Positions 14,201-24,000 of a stretch of DNA of 64,000 nucleotides are shown in pieces. How positions within the stretch are numbered: the stretch's first letter is position 1; each line of letters starts with the position of its first letter. The translations under genes were made by a program, and so were the position numbers. The notes under the pieces were generated by a model. The model was not told where the DNA came from. It did no database searches and worked only from the letters and a program-made list of their open reading frames with translations. The stretch is from Anthopleura xanthogrammica (taxonomy: Eukaryota > Cnidaria > Anthozoa > Actiniaria > Actiniidae), in contig OZ025212.1 of assembly GCA_964019055.1 (NCBI GenBank), positions 4,959,766 to 5,023,765 of the forward strand. Reading direction: 5' to 3'.

Positions 14201-16039
14201 CACTAAATGCTTGAAATTTCTGTAATGAATTATTTAACTTTTATTATCAAAAAGGAAAAATAAGATTAGCACAAAGTTACCTCTGTTAATGTTGAATATT
14301 TAATAGCTTAGTGTAGATTGACGAATGATCTGTACGTGTAGAATATTGTTTTTTTTTAAAGATATCCACTGTAATGATCTATAGTAATAATCATAATTTG
14401 GAGAGCCAGATGAGAGCTACAATACGCAGACCACAGTGTCTAGGCCAGGGTTCAATATGATAAGGATGCCATATATTTTTGTAAATAAAACATATATAAA
14501 AGATATCCATGAATTTTGTATGGCATTACACGGATTAAGGTGAAGGTTAAAGTGACAATCTGGAGACATTGTTGTTGATACACTGAAAGTAAATTTTATG
14601 CTCATGTTTACATTCAAGGACAACGGAAGTCATCTTGCCTGGAGCACAAAAAAAATCTTGTCACTAAAATTTTTTGGCACCATTTACGTCAAAGACAAGT
14701 CCAGTCCTGTGCTCTACCAAAACTAATGTACAAATATTCATTGACGATTGGGTTCAAACAATTTAGGCATTAAAAAATATGAATTTTTGATTAAACCACT
14801 TGAGCTGAATTTAAATTTTGGCACATTTTGCTAATTTTCACCACCATGTTTACATATTTTACAGTTTACAAATTTCTATTTAAGATCCTTAAATTATTAG
14901 AATCAATTGCTATACCAAAAGCTGTATCAAAATGAATATTTGAATGACAGACACGACCGATACGGGGGGAAATATTACAGTTTACAGTATTAGAACAACT
15001 AACGCTGGGCCATAAGTGATCAAATGAATATATGTTTTGACTAGATAGTTTGAATTTATACCAAAATAAATACAGTAATTTGAAACCTTTCAAGCAAGGA
15101 ATTCCCAAATTCTTGGATGTATGGATTACTCTCTAGAAAAAAGAGTCATTGGGGTTTTCAAATAACGCCGATGGCACTAAAAAATGAGCAGAAAGACGCT
15201 GGTAAAAAATTAAAATTGAATAAAAGTTTTCATTTCAAAAATGTTTGTTCATGTCACGATTGTTTCTGCGAAGCGATACTGCGACTTTAAAATGTGGTTG
15301 AAGACTCGGAGTTAAAGAAAAATAAAGTAAAGCCTTAAGGATGATTACTAATCCAGAAGATCAAAACACTAGAAGATCGTAGAAAAATGACAATTTTGAC
15401 ATCAATAAAAAAGTAGAAATTATAGAGAAGTTATAAGAGCGAAGGTCGCAAGGCTCTAAATCACCAGGAAAAGATATTTTAGAACGAGGAAATGATTTGA
15501 AGAAGTTGAGAAGAAAAATACTAGAATAAATAAAACACAAGGGGGATCTTTAGCTGTTATCTTTGATTAGAATCCAGGGAATTAATTCAATAGAAAAGAA
15601 TTTTTCCGCACGATCTTTGAACGCAATTTTAGCAAAGGTTCCACAATAACTCAATTGTGAGTCATGCTACGGTTCATTTGTCTGGAATAGTGGTTAAATT
15701 GTACTGGTTTACAATATTGAGGGTTAGGAAACATGCCGTTTGAGTCAGTACAGTACAAGAGACAGAAAAATAGCAGGTAATAGAACTATATGACTTCAAA
15801 GTTGCCTTCAATTCAAAGCCAAGTCGGTCGTGTTGTCTCTCGTCTCTTACTCACAACCGAAGATTTTACGAACCGATTAAAACCCATACAACGGAAGAAA
15901 ACCCTTACCTTGGAATACAATTGGGGGATGTTCGTTCTACTTCCCATGTAGCAAAAAATTTCATAGGAACAGGCCTTTCGGGATTGAGAGAGACCGAGAG
16001 TTCGCGACCATCAGCTCGGCTCTTGCCCTGATCCGCCAT
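2266..16039 (-). CDS. PACS: PACS (phosphofurin acidic cluster sorting protein) family gene, complete
   Basis: PACS proteins are cytosolic adaptors that bind acidic clusters in cargo such as furin and sort it between the trans-Golgi network, endosomes, ER and mitochondria. I joined 24 coding exons by GT/AG sites and phase: 16039-15909, 12739-12652, 12479-12390, 11516-11391, 10897-10806, 10569-10508, 10320-10238, 9502-9434, 9184-8943, 8769-8718, 8390-8301, 7949-7770, 7581-7477, 6975-6869, 6634-6480, 5890-5783, 5586-5484, 5123-5081, 4740-4707, 4459-4252, 3854-3749, 3323-3215, 2902-2759, 2384-2266. They total 2,646 nt (881 residues plus TGA), close to vertebrate PACS-2. Family landmarks: [16 protein letters not shown] at residue 29, [20 protein letters not shown] near 79 (cargo-binding region), an acidic Ser-rich cluster at 198-222 (candidate CK2-type sites), a basic stretch near 232-262, STPKP near 320, LQVDYWL in the exon at 3854-3749, and a C-terminal [12 protein letters not shown] with [13 protein letters not shown]. 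Least certain are the exons at 4740-4707 and 4459-4252, a linker chosen by phase. The start ATG is the first in frame and sits in a YY1-like motif. Confidence 0.94.
2941..3175. repeat. Two-unit tandem duplication in a PACS intron
   Basis: A segment of about 125 bp is present twice, each copy opening with TATCCCTACCTAGGGAATTT at 2947 and 3071. Both continue into a diverged stretch with GGAGACAAT and CCACTAC. It lies in the intron between the exons ending at 3215 and starting at 2902. Confidence 0.75.
3498..3646. repeat. MITE-like hairpin in a PACS intron
   Basis: The left arm (GAGGAAAAACTGGGTCGAG then TTGGCATTGCAGTG) pairs with the right arm (CACTGCGATGCCACCTCGAC then CCGGTTTTTTCCTC). The loop is about 80 bp. 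No coding potential. Confidence 0.7.
4003..4147. repeat. MITE-like hairpin in a PACS intron
   Basis: The outer arms AATAGCAAATATCAGAGT and ACTCTGATATCTGCTATT pair, as do the inner arms GGCATTTGGGTCA and TGACCCAAATGTC. The element is about 145 bp and nearly palindromic. Confidence 0.7.
4863..5062. repeat. MITE with about 50-bp inverted repeats, TA-flanked
   Basis: The left end GACCTCTACCTTGGGTGGAA mirrors the right end, which finishes GTAAAGAGGTC. Inner arms CCATTTCAGACCACATGTCA and ACATGGTCTGAAATGG pair. The ends abut TA on both sides, as expected for a Tc1/mariner-type target. It sits in a PACS intron, ending about 18 bp before the donor of the exon at 5123-5081. It belongs to the same family as 1434-1541. 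Confidence 0.75.
5157..5422. repeat. MITE with about 110-bp arms in a PACS intron
   Basis: The ends AAGGCGCGGAAATACGAGCA and TGCTCGTATTTCTGCGCCTT mirror each other. The arms extend inward through TACAACTTG and GCGCAACAT-type sequence, and inner GTAATACGA motifs also pair. Apparent frames of 100-131 codons across it are products of the palindrome. Confidence 0.8.
7975..8210 (-). mobile_element. tRNA-derived SINE copy (family 1)
   Basis: Read on the minus strand this has a Pol III B-box-like GGTTCGATTCC near 8185, then TGGTTAGGTCTCTCCCTC, TTTTTCTCTGGGTTCTCC and a tail with GATCAGCCCAGAGGTCGTTT. The same body, in the same order, is in the better-preserved copy at 40291-40627 and in partial copies at 12150-12300 and 18317-18500. 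It lies in the PACS intron between the exons at 8390-8301 and 7949-7770. Confidence 0.65.
9650..10190. repeat. (ATC)n trinucleotide microsatellite in a PACS intron
   Basis: Long interrupted CATCATCAT runs with recurrent CAACCATCATC and CCACCATC variants fill most of the intron between the exons at 10320-10238 and 9502-9434. Confidence 0.9.
10985..11205. repeat. About four tandem units of roughly 60 bp in a PACS intron
   Basis: Each unit carries a variant of TGAAACAACCTCTGGGCTGA, then CTAAGTCAGGGCATGGC and CTCACAGAT. The unit matches the tail region of SINE family 1, so this looks like local amplification of a SINE tail. Confidence 0.65.
11738..11975 (+). mobile_element. tRNA-derived SINE copy (family 2)
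   Basis: The head has A-box-like TTGGCTCAATTGGTAAGAG and B-box-like GGTTTGAGTCCC spaced as in a tRNA. A body with AACTGAGGAGAAGGTGCTGC follows, and a tail near GTCACAGGTCCCATCTC. It lies in the PACS intron between the exons at 12479-12390 and 11516-11391. The body differs from SINE family 1. Confidence 0.65.
12150..12300 (-). mobile_element. Degenerate SINE fragment (family 1)
   Basis: It holds GAAACAACCTCTGAGCTGAT, GGCATGGCTTAAG, TTAGGTTTTGTGGAGGGAGG and GAGAAAACCTCTCAATC. These match the 18317-18500 copy in order and orientation; the tRNA-like head is missing. Confidence 0.55.
12740..15908 (-). other. Large first intron of PACS
   Basis: This 3.2-kb intron separates exon 1 from the rest of PACS. 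I see no exon, RNA gene or well-formed element in it, only AT-rich sequence and a short SINE-tail match near 12945-12975. Confidence 0.6.
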
Positions 16040-16096
16040 TTTGATTTGAAATGTTTTGGCCAACTGCGCATGCTCTTTTCATGGGACTTCCGGTTA
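16033..16096 (-). promoter_or_regulatory. PACS promoter-proximal motifs: ETS, NRF1 and YY1-like
   Basis: Reading the minus strand toward the gene there is ACCGGAAGT (ETS-like, 16086-16095), GCATGCGCA (NRF1-like, 16065-16073), then CAAAATGGCGG (YY1-like), which overlaps the start codon at 16039-16037. There is no TATA box nearby. This combination is typical of ubiquitously expressed TATA-less animal promoters. Motif evidence only. Confidence 0.5.
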
Positions 16097-17074
16097 GCTA
16101 CTTTACTAATTGAGAAATACGACAGAAAAAAAATCGCAAAAAGCACAATAATTATCAATGAAAAACTTATATTGTAAAACGAAATATTCGAGTTTAAAGG
16201 CTGTTATGTCTTTATGACCTAATTTGAGGGATATTCACCGTGACTTCATGAATGTGTCTAAAATATCAAAGGAAAGTAAATTGAACATGTACGTGATGTG
16301 TGGGTGTAAAACGCATAATTTTCTCATTTTTCTTTGAATTTTTTTTAAGAGCTCTGGGATTAAAATAAATCTATCTATCTATAGTATATGACTATCTCAA
16401 GATCTCATGTAAAATGGTACGTTTTATCTTGTATAAGCTGTTTTTTTTAACGTTAATCTGGAGACAGTTTAGAACTTGCATGGCCATGAATGATCAATTA
16501 GCCATAATTAGACATTTCTTTCCGTTCTCAACAACCACAGGTAGACATGAATTAAAATCCCGACCACGCACCAGACAAGAATTAAACCAAGTTTTGTTAG
16601 TGTTTTGAGTAATTTCTAGCTTAAAGTCATGTGTATTTAGATTTTTTGCGATAAAATTGTGTGGGGTACGCCTCGGTACGCCCCAGTATTCGTAAATCAT
16701 TGCTATGGAACCAGCACGAATAAGTAAGCATATGGCTTTTGAAGGCAAATATCATAGAAGGCGGAAGGACATAAAAAAAGGGGGGGGGGGGGGGGGGGGC
16801 TGTAATCGCCAAAATTGCCAAGAAAAGAAAAAAAATCTCAAAAAAATAATCGAGGAAGCAAAGAAAAAAAAAACACTGCCAAAATCCCGGAAGCAAAAAA
16901 CAAAAAACAGTCAAAATCTCCGAAGTCAACAAAACAGACAAAAATACAGCCAGGTAAAACGTATAAAACGTGTAAGCAAACCAAACCAAACACAGAGTAA
17001 CCAGATTTAATTATTTGCAAGTGCTCGAATAAGCAAATTGAAATTGGGGGGATTCGGAATTACCCCAAAAAAAT

Positions 17075-17124
<50 letters not shown>

Positions 17125-17589
17125 CTCAGGCCCACCCTAGTCCGCCGCCTAAGAATATTGATATGTATATTGAAAGTGTAGAATACAGACAGGTGCGTGG
17201 GATATTATCTAGATATCAGAGAAAATGAACTAGATATGCACTACGTGATTCAAAGGCACTTTTATTATATTATGAATATCAAAAACGACAAGGCAGCATT
17301 AGTCATAAGCCATGGGATTTTATTTTGCTCTAACTCAGTCTGAGAACGGCGTTTTTTGTTTTTTTTTGAAAAATTGAATAGCTTACAAATTCTTTTTTTT
17401 TTTTGCACACAAGAAAAATTATGCCTAAAACAAATGTCTGTCTTCGGTCGACAATGAATTGGTATCTATCTTGTTTTCAAAGGATGGTCTATTTTAGTAT
17501 TTGTTTTACATGCTATCATTCTATATGACGTCGACCTATTTAAATCGATCATCAGATTAGCAGGAACTCGATCGGTGACAGACTCATAT
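16097..17589. other. Intergenic, low-complexity spacer
   Basis: No supported gene. It holds poly(G) at about 16781-16799, an A-rich block at 16815-16990 whose open frames are compositional, and a (GT)n run leading into about 35 G at 17071-17124. Confidence 0.6.
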
Positions 17590-17880
17590 GCAGAGAACCG
17601 ACCAACAGATCAGTAGATAAACACCCGACTGACAGCTAAATAGCAAGCAGAGAACCGACCAGAACCGACCAACAGATACCCGGCCGATGACCCACTGACA
17701 CATAGAGAACCGACCGACTGATATCAGTAGATGTACACCCGACTAACTGCAGCCAAATAACAAGCAGAGAAACGACCAACAGCCGATCAAAAGATCCCCG
17801 ACCGACCACTGACACACACCTACAACCAGTGAGATCGATCGACCATCCAACCCTCCGACAGAATGACCAACCGACAGACC
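17590..17880. repeat. Degenerate GACCGACCAACAG-rich tandem repeat
   Basis: Segments with AGAGAACCGACCAACAGATC, ACACCCGACTGACAG and AAATAGCAAGCAGAGAA recur with a period of about 109 bp (around 17594 and 17703) plus shorter internal echoes. The right edge coincides with the 3' boundary of the duplicated carboxypeptidase unit near 17876. Confidence 0.6.
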
Positions 17881-18052
17881 AGCCGAGCATCATAGCTAAG
17901 ATCTACTGAGCTTTCAACACAAGACAGCAAATTAATTAAAACATCAACTGACTAACAGATAAAACTATGTACATCAAATAAACGGTACGTAAGCAACCTA
18001 TAAGTAGTGTGTCACGCAATCACAATTTTGCTTGGTTCAAAGTGTCACGCAA

Positions 18053-21000
18053 TCACAGTTTTGCTGGTTTGACGATAGTATCCGCTGACCGCATGGCGTG
18101 AACAACCATCGAGATTTGGTTCTTGACTTGATCCCAGTCCTTTGTGTCGTTAGTCCTTTGGGCTGTATAAATGGAGTCTGTGATTCCTGCGAATTTGCTG
18201 CCAGCGTACAGGTTGAAGATGCTGGGTGCAAATACCAGGTGTCTGGAAATGGAATCAAGATCAGTTTATTGTATCTGTGCTGTGTTTAGTTAAGGAAGCC
18301 TTCAACTTTAAAATTTTTGTCGAAACACTGAAAAAACATCTGAGCTGATCTTATTCAGGGCATGGCTAACTCACAGATCGAATCGGAATTTAGTGTGTTA
18401 GGTTTTGTATGGTAGAGGGGGAAAAATCAGAGAACCCGCGGAGAAAACCGCCCTCGAATCAAGGGAGGCTGAACCAACAACCTTTACTCGCATGTGCGAT
18501 ACCACGCATAAATAAATTGATGTGAGCTTATTTTTACCGTGCTCTCTACGCTGATATATCACGCGTTTCCACTAATTAGAGTGCACGCAACTGCAAAAAT
18601 CACTATTGGCACATCGACAGATGTACGGCGCGTTTATATTCTAGTTGCCTTCTGACTGCGCGCGCCAAAAATTTGAAATTTTCAATACAATTAGGCTTAC
18701 CTCATTGCAGGTCTGCCAGGGAGTCCCTCGGTGTCAATAAATGATCTTTCTACCTGAATTAGCCGATCATTTACCATGCGTAACTGTAGGGGTCTAAACA
18801 AAGGAAATAGAAATTATTCTGGAATCTACAAAGTCAACACTTTGTATTTTTAATAAGATCGTTAACTGCACACGAATCACATAATAATAATAATAATAAT
18901 AAGCTAATTTATATAGCACCTAACTCCCTTAAGCCCAAAGGCGCTGTTTACAGATATCTATGTATAAAACTAAAAATATGTACTACGTTTTATGAAAAAT
19001 AAAAGTTTTGAGTTTTTTCTTAAAAAGTTCTAAACTGTTCGTGGTTCTTAAATCGAGGGGAAGTTCGTTCCACAGCTTTGGTGCAGTAACGTAGAATGCT
19101 CTTTCTCCATATCCCTTGGTGTTGGAGCGAGGGATGACCAATAATTGCTTAGAGCTGGAACGCAATGTTCGAGTGGGTTTGTATTCCACCAGGAGGTCGG
19201 ACAATATGAATATTTTACGTACTTGGAACTGTTAAGTGTAGCAAGGAGATCCATGAAGTCTTTGGCTGATGTTTTGAACTCATCGATAGCCTTGGTTACA
19301 TAGCCTGAGACAGGATAGTATATATAATATATAAATCGCATGACTCGATTGAAATCCGTGTTCGTGCGCATGCGTACTTAGGATTCCTCATACCTTCTAA
19401 GTTTACCTATTTAGAAGTTTTTTTGCTAGAGAAAATATTTTTATCATTTGTTTTTTCTTTTACAGTTTAGGGCCATACTTCCAGACATCGAGTGCTGAAG
19501 CGTCGTACGGCAGTGCGAACCATTTACGACTATGCCGGAGATTTCGGCCCCGACACCGCTATCCCGCGAGGATTTACAGACTAATCAGGAAGCTCTGCCG
19601 AAGCCCATGGGAGAGGTTAGTCGGTACCTAGACCGCAGATAATTAAAACCTTAGCTTGCTTTGACCAGCAGACCCGGTATGTGGCTCTTTTCCATGTGCC
19701 CGACGTGTTTTGAAAAACTAACCGCGCCTACATTCCCACATAGATCCCTTGCAGCACGTCGAAATGCAGCTCAACTTGGAGGACAAAATTATTCTTTTGT
19801 TCTGTCCTCCAAATTGAGCTGCTTTGACGTCACGTGCAAGGTGTCTATATCTAAATGAGGAAGTCAGAATCCAACAAAAGCAAACTAAACTTACCCAATG
19901 AAATTCCTTTTCCAGACAGTATTTTATTATTTTTCTTCTCCAAATCCTTGCCATATTTCTCCAATGAAGATGCAAGTCGATTCAAGTCAAAAGGCACTAC
20001 TTGTGCGTCCACGATATCGAATGTCAGCCGTAATATCACCTTGGTAACCGCGCTGTGGTAGCGGAAGTCTGGGTCGGTGAATTTTTTCATCCATCTGAAT
20101 GTATCGTGTATGCTGTGATACACTGGATAACCTCCCTGTGAAACGAAAAAGCATCAATTATATAAGGTATTTTGTAAATTCTCATATATTTATATAAGGT
20201 ATTTTGTACTCTTTAGAATTCTTGGTTCACAGTCATTCTCAAGAGAATGAAAAACCAAAAGACATGGCAGCCATGTTGCTTGATACAATTTACGAAGCAA
20301 TGCAATTCTATGAAAAATCTTTACTTTATTCCACCAATATGGCGAGAAGAAGCGAGATTAAAACTAAGAGTTTTCGAGAGTTAGTTTTATACAGAGGTAG
20401 ACTGGTTGTTATGCAGAATTTTTCGCTATGTTTAATTTCTGGTAATTTTCATAGAATCTAAAAACTGTTGACGTTGTGTTGACAATTGTATTTCAGATGA
20501 GCATTTTATTTATTCATGTAGTTTTAATAGGGTTCTTTACTTACTGATTGATTTTTAAGAAGGTCCTGTAAAACTAATTTATACATATGTAACAAAATAG
20601 AATTAGGAACAATTAGTTAATATAAAGGCGAATTATCAAAACAAAATGATAAAAATGAGTCTACAATCAAAGAACACAGCGGTAATCTTCGACATTACAA
20701 GTGATGCACGTATTAACCGGAAACGGAAGTTACGTCATAAATGTACTACATTCATTACCTTTTTTGCAGCAAAACGCAGGTCAACACAGGGAACACCGAT
20801 TCTTTGAAGGAAGAACAGGAAATCACTGCCGGCACCAATGGCTGTGACGCTATGAATAAGAAACAGAAGAACAGACGTCTCATCCCAACATCCACTTATT
20901 CCAAGGTACGATTCCGGATTTTCCACAATTTCATCGAAAGTCTTTATCACCATTCATGAATTTGTATTTCATACTTAATTATTTAAAATGGCGGGAAAAG

Positions 21001-24000
21001 ACCACGTGACCTGTCAGCATCACGTGATCTTTTATCAACAACACTACAAATTCCTCCTCACCCTTCCCTCCCTCGAAGTTCTTTCTTGGAATATCGACTG
21101 ACCTTGGATTTTCCTTCGTTTTATCAGGTCGTTTTGTCTTCCAGGATTCGTACAACGTCTCTGTTTGATTATCCGGATCAGGTACCTTGTGTTTAAAAAC
21201 ATATATATATATATATATATCAATTCATTTGAAATCAAGTGCTTCAAAAACCAGAAAAATGGGGAAGTTAAGCTGTATCTTTACCTTCTTTGTTGCTTGG
21301 AAGAGCGCCATGTCCATTATAGGGCTGCTCTTGGCACGGAAGGCAAAAGACCCTACGAAATGAAAATATTGGGGGCTGAAAGGTCTGACGATTAGATGGG
21401 AGTTTTGGGGTTTTTCAGGGAGTATTATCGCTGGGAGAAAACCCTTACCTGCCACAGCACTGTCAACATTGATGTAAGCCACGGCACGGCTATTCAAGAT
21501 TTTCTGAAATTCCTGGAGAAAAAACGAGTCAAAAAGAAGAATTCAAGACGTATTCTTTACACAGGACAAAATTTGCTCTTAGTGAATAATTCAGTGCACC
21601 TACAAGTGGAAGTCAAACGTACCTCGACCCATTCAGCTGATCCCATAATCCCATGTTCCTCTGCGCCCCAGCTTGCAATCATCACAGTGCGGCGAGGTCT
21701 CCAGCCTGTTGTAATAGTAGCAGAATAATTATTCCTGAAACTCAACATTTTTCTCAGGGTCCCGCTGTCCCAGCTATCAAACTAAGTAAAAATAATTTAA
21801 TAAGAGAGCGTTGTAGAAGGCCGAGAATTTCGGAGAAGAATTCCAAGAATGAAATGATACCTAGCTTGCATGGGGAAATATCTATTGACTCTTAAGGCCC
21901 GTTTACTCTGGTGTCTTGGGTTCCTTGTCTCCCTTGATTTTTTTCCCTGGTTCAGGTTTTCCTTCCTCCGCAAAATCTAAGGCCCGGTTTAGACCTTTAA
22001 AAAAATTCACGTGTCGAATTTAACGCAAATGGGCAAAACCTATTGTTTGACTTAATTTGCATTAGATTCGGCACATGTGAAATTCGACGTCTAAACCGGG
22101 CCTTAGATTCGGCACATGTGAAATTCGACGTCTAAACCAGGGCTAACACGCTAAATTGCGGTTCGATCTGTGAATAATGCGTCGTCATACGAAGAGTGGA
22201 AACATCTGTCCATGTGTATTTAAAAGTGTACGTATTCTTAAGCCGAGATTGATTTCGATTTTTTCTTACCTCTTTTGACAAGCTTTCCAAGCATCCTTGC
22301 TGTCTCCATCAGGGTTGTTCCGCCGCTTGAAGGATCTACAGCACCAAACACCCAGGCGTCACGATGGCAACCAATGATGACGTAACGATCTGTATCACGT
22401 GATCAAAGGTAGTACACATTAAATTTAAGTGTTTTTCTTTAGTTCCAATTCCTTGAGTGTATGTAAGATCTTCATACTCCTGGAATATTTCTAGCATTCT
22501 GATCAGTTAGCCATTGGTTAAAGCCTCAGCGCCATTTAATACACCAATCACAGACAAATTACAGTTGGGCCAATCAGAAAATTTGGACAAGATTACCGGC
22601 ATGTCACGGCATGGAACATGGGCGCGCTCTCGGCTCACGTTATCTTATCTACATATGTTTCTAGTTTGCGTATATTATAGAATTAATAAGGTTCACAATC
22701 GTGAATATACCTGGTTCTTCAGATCCTGTGATAGTACCAATGACGTTGTATACCGGCATTTGTTCCATTCTGTTCGACACCTCGACCCTGACCTCTCTGA
22801 TAAACCAAAAGAAAGCACTAGCATTAGCAAAGCATTAGCAATCATAAATTTTGTTCACAAATTCGCAATGCATATATTCATCCAAAACTTGTACCTTAAT
22901 ATGACCCTTATCATTGCGCATGCGCAGAATCAATCTTAGGCCAATTCCACACGGTCTAAAACCATTGCAGAGACTAAGGACGTTCGATAAGACGAGAAAG
23001 TGGTTGGTTAAGACAGTTGATCTCAGTCAAGGTAAGCAAACAATTTATCGTACTTCTGTCTAACCTAATCCGTGAAATAGTTACTAGTATAGGTAGATGT
23101 TATTTCCATTGTTTTCTTTTGTGTCTATTTGACTTATTACTCGCGGTACCTTTTGTTTCGCGCGGGGGGGGGGGGGGGATGAAATCAATATTAATGATAA
23201 TCAAACCTTCTTGGAGTAAAATGACTACCAGTAATGCACAATAGACTAACCTTGTATCTGATGAATCCATTTCAATATTGTAACTGAATCCCAGTCCTCC
23301 CTGCCAGTGACTTGGTGCTTTTCTTGTCTTGAGAGTTCTAAATGAGAGACAATATCCTTGATAGATCAACTAATAAAAAGATTATAATATAATCGCTCGA
23401 GGCGCACGTACTGTTAATTTTTAACTTTCGTTCTCGACTACTCGGCGTCCTTATTCTATTGTGGCTTTATGAGATTTTTGCAGCTCGTAAGTTTATAAAC
23501 ATATAATGTTGTTGGAAAATACTACGTACTTAAGAAGAGGAGTGGCATCAGACCAGGAGATTGGATGCACAGGGATCTTAGGGAATGGAAGGCTTTCCTT
23601 GGGTACTCTGTAGATACCATCTAAAGAAAATATAACAAGTTTAGCAGTACGAATGAGGAGAGCGTAATGGGTATACTGTACACAGCACTAGCTCTTTTTT
23701 GGATATATCAAAGAGGGGTTCAGCTGGTAAAGAAGCTATTTTTAGTATAATTGTACCTTCAATAATTTCTGTAGACAAGATGAAGACGCATATATTTATG
23801 CATAAGCTTGTCTCCCTGGACCCACCTCTATCATGGGGCGAATCTAGGATATTCCAAAAGAAGGGGCCCACGCAGTCTTGATAGAATAGTATTATCAGAA
23901 CCGTCGCTAGCTAGAACCTCGAAAGAGGAGGAGGGGGTTTCGTTTCTCTGCCAATCTCAATTATTGCATATTTATGCAATTGTTCTGTTCTCACAGAACT

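Noticed and set aside
16627..17020. Overlapping frames of 60-120 codons on both strands
   Set aside because: They arise from A-rich and G-rich low-complexity sequence with no splice-site or family support.
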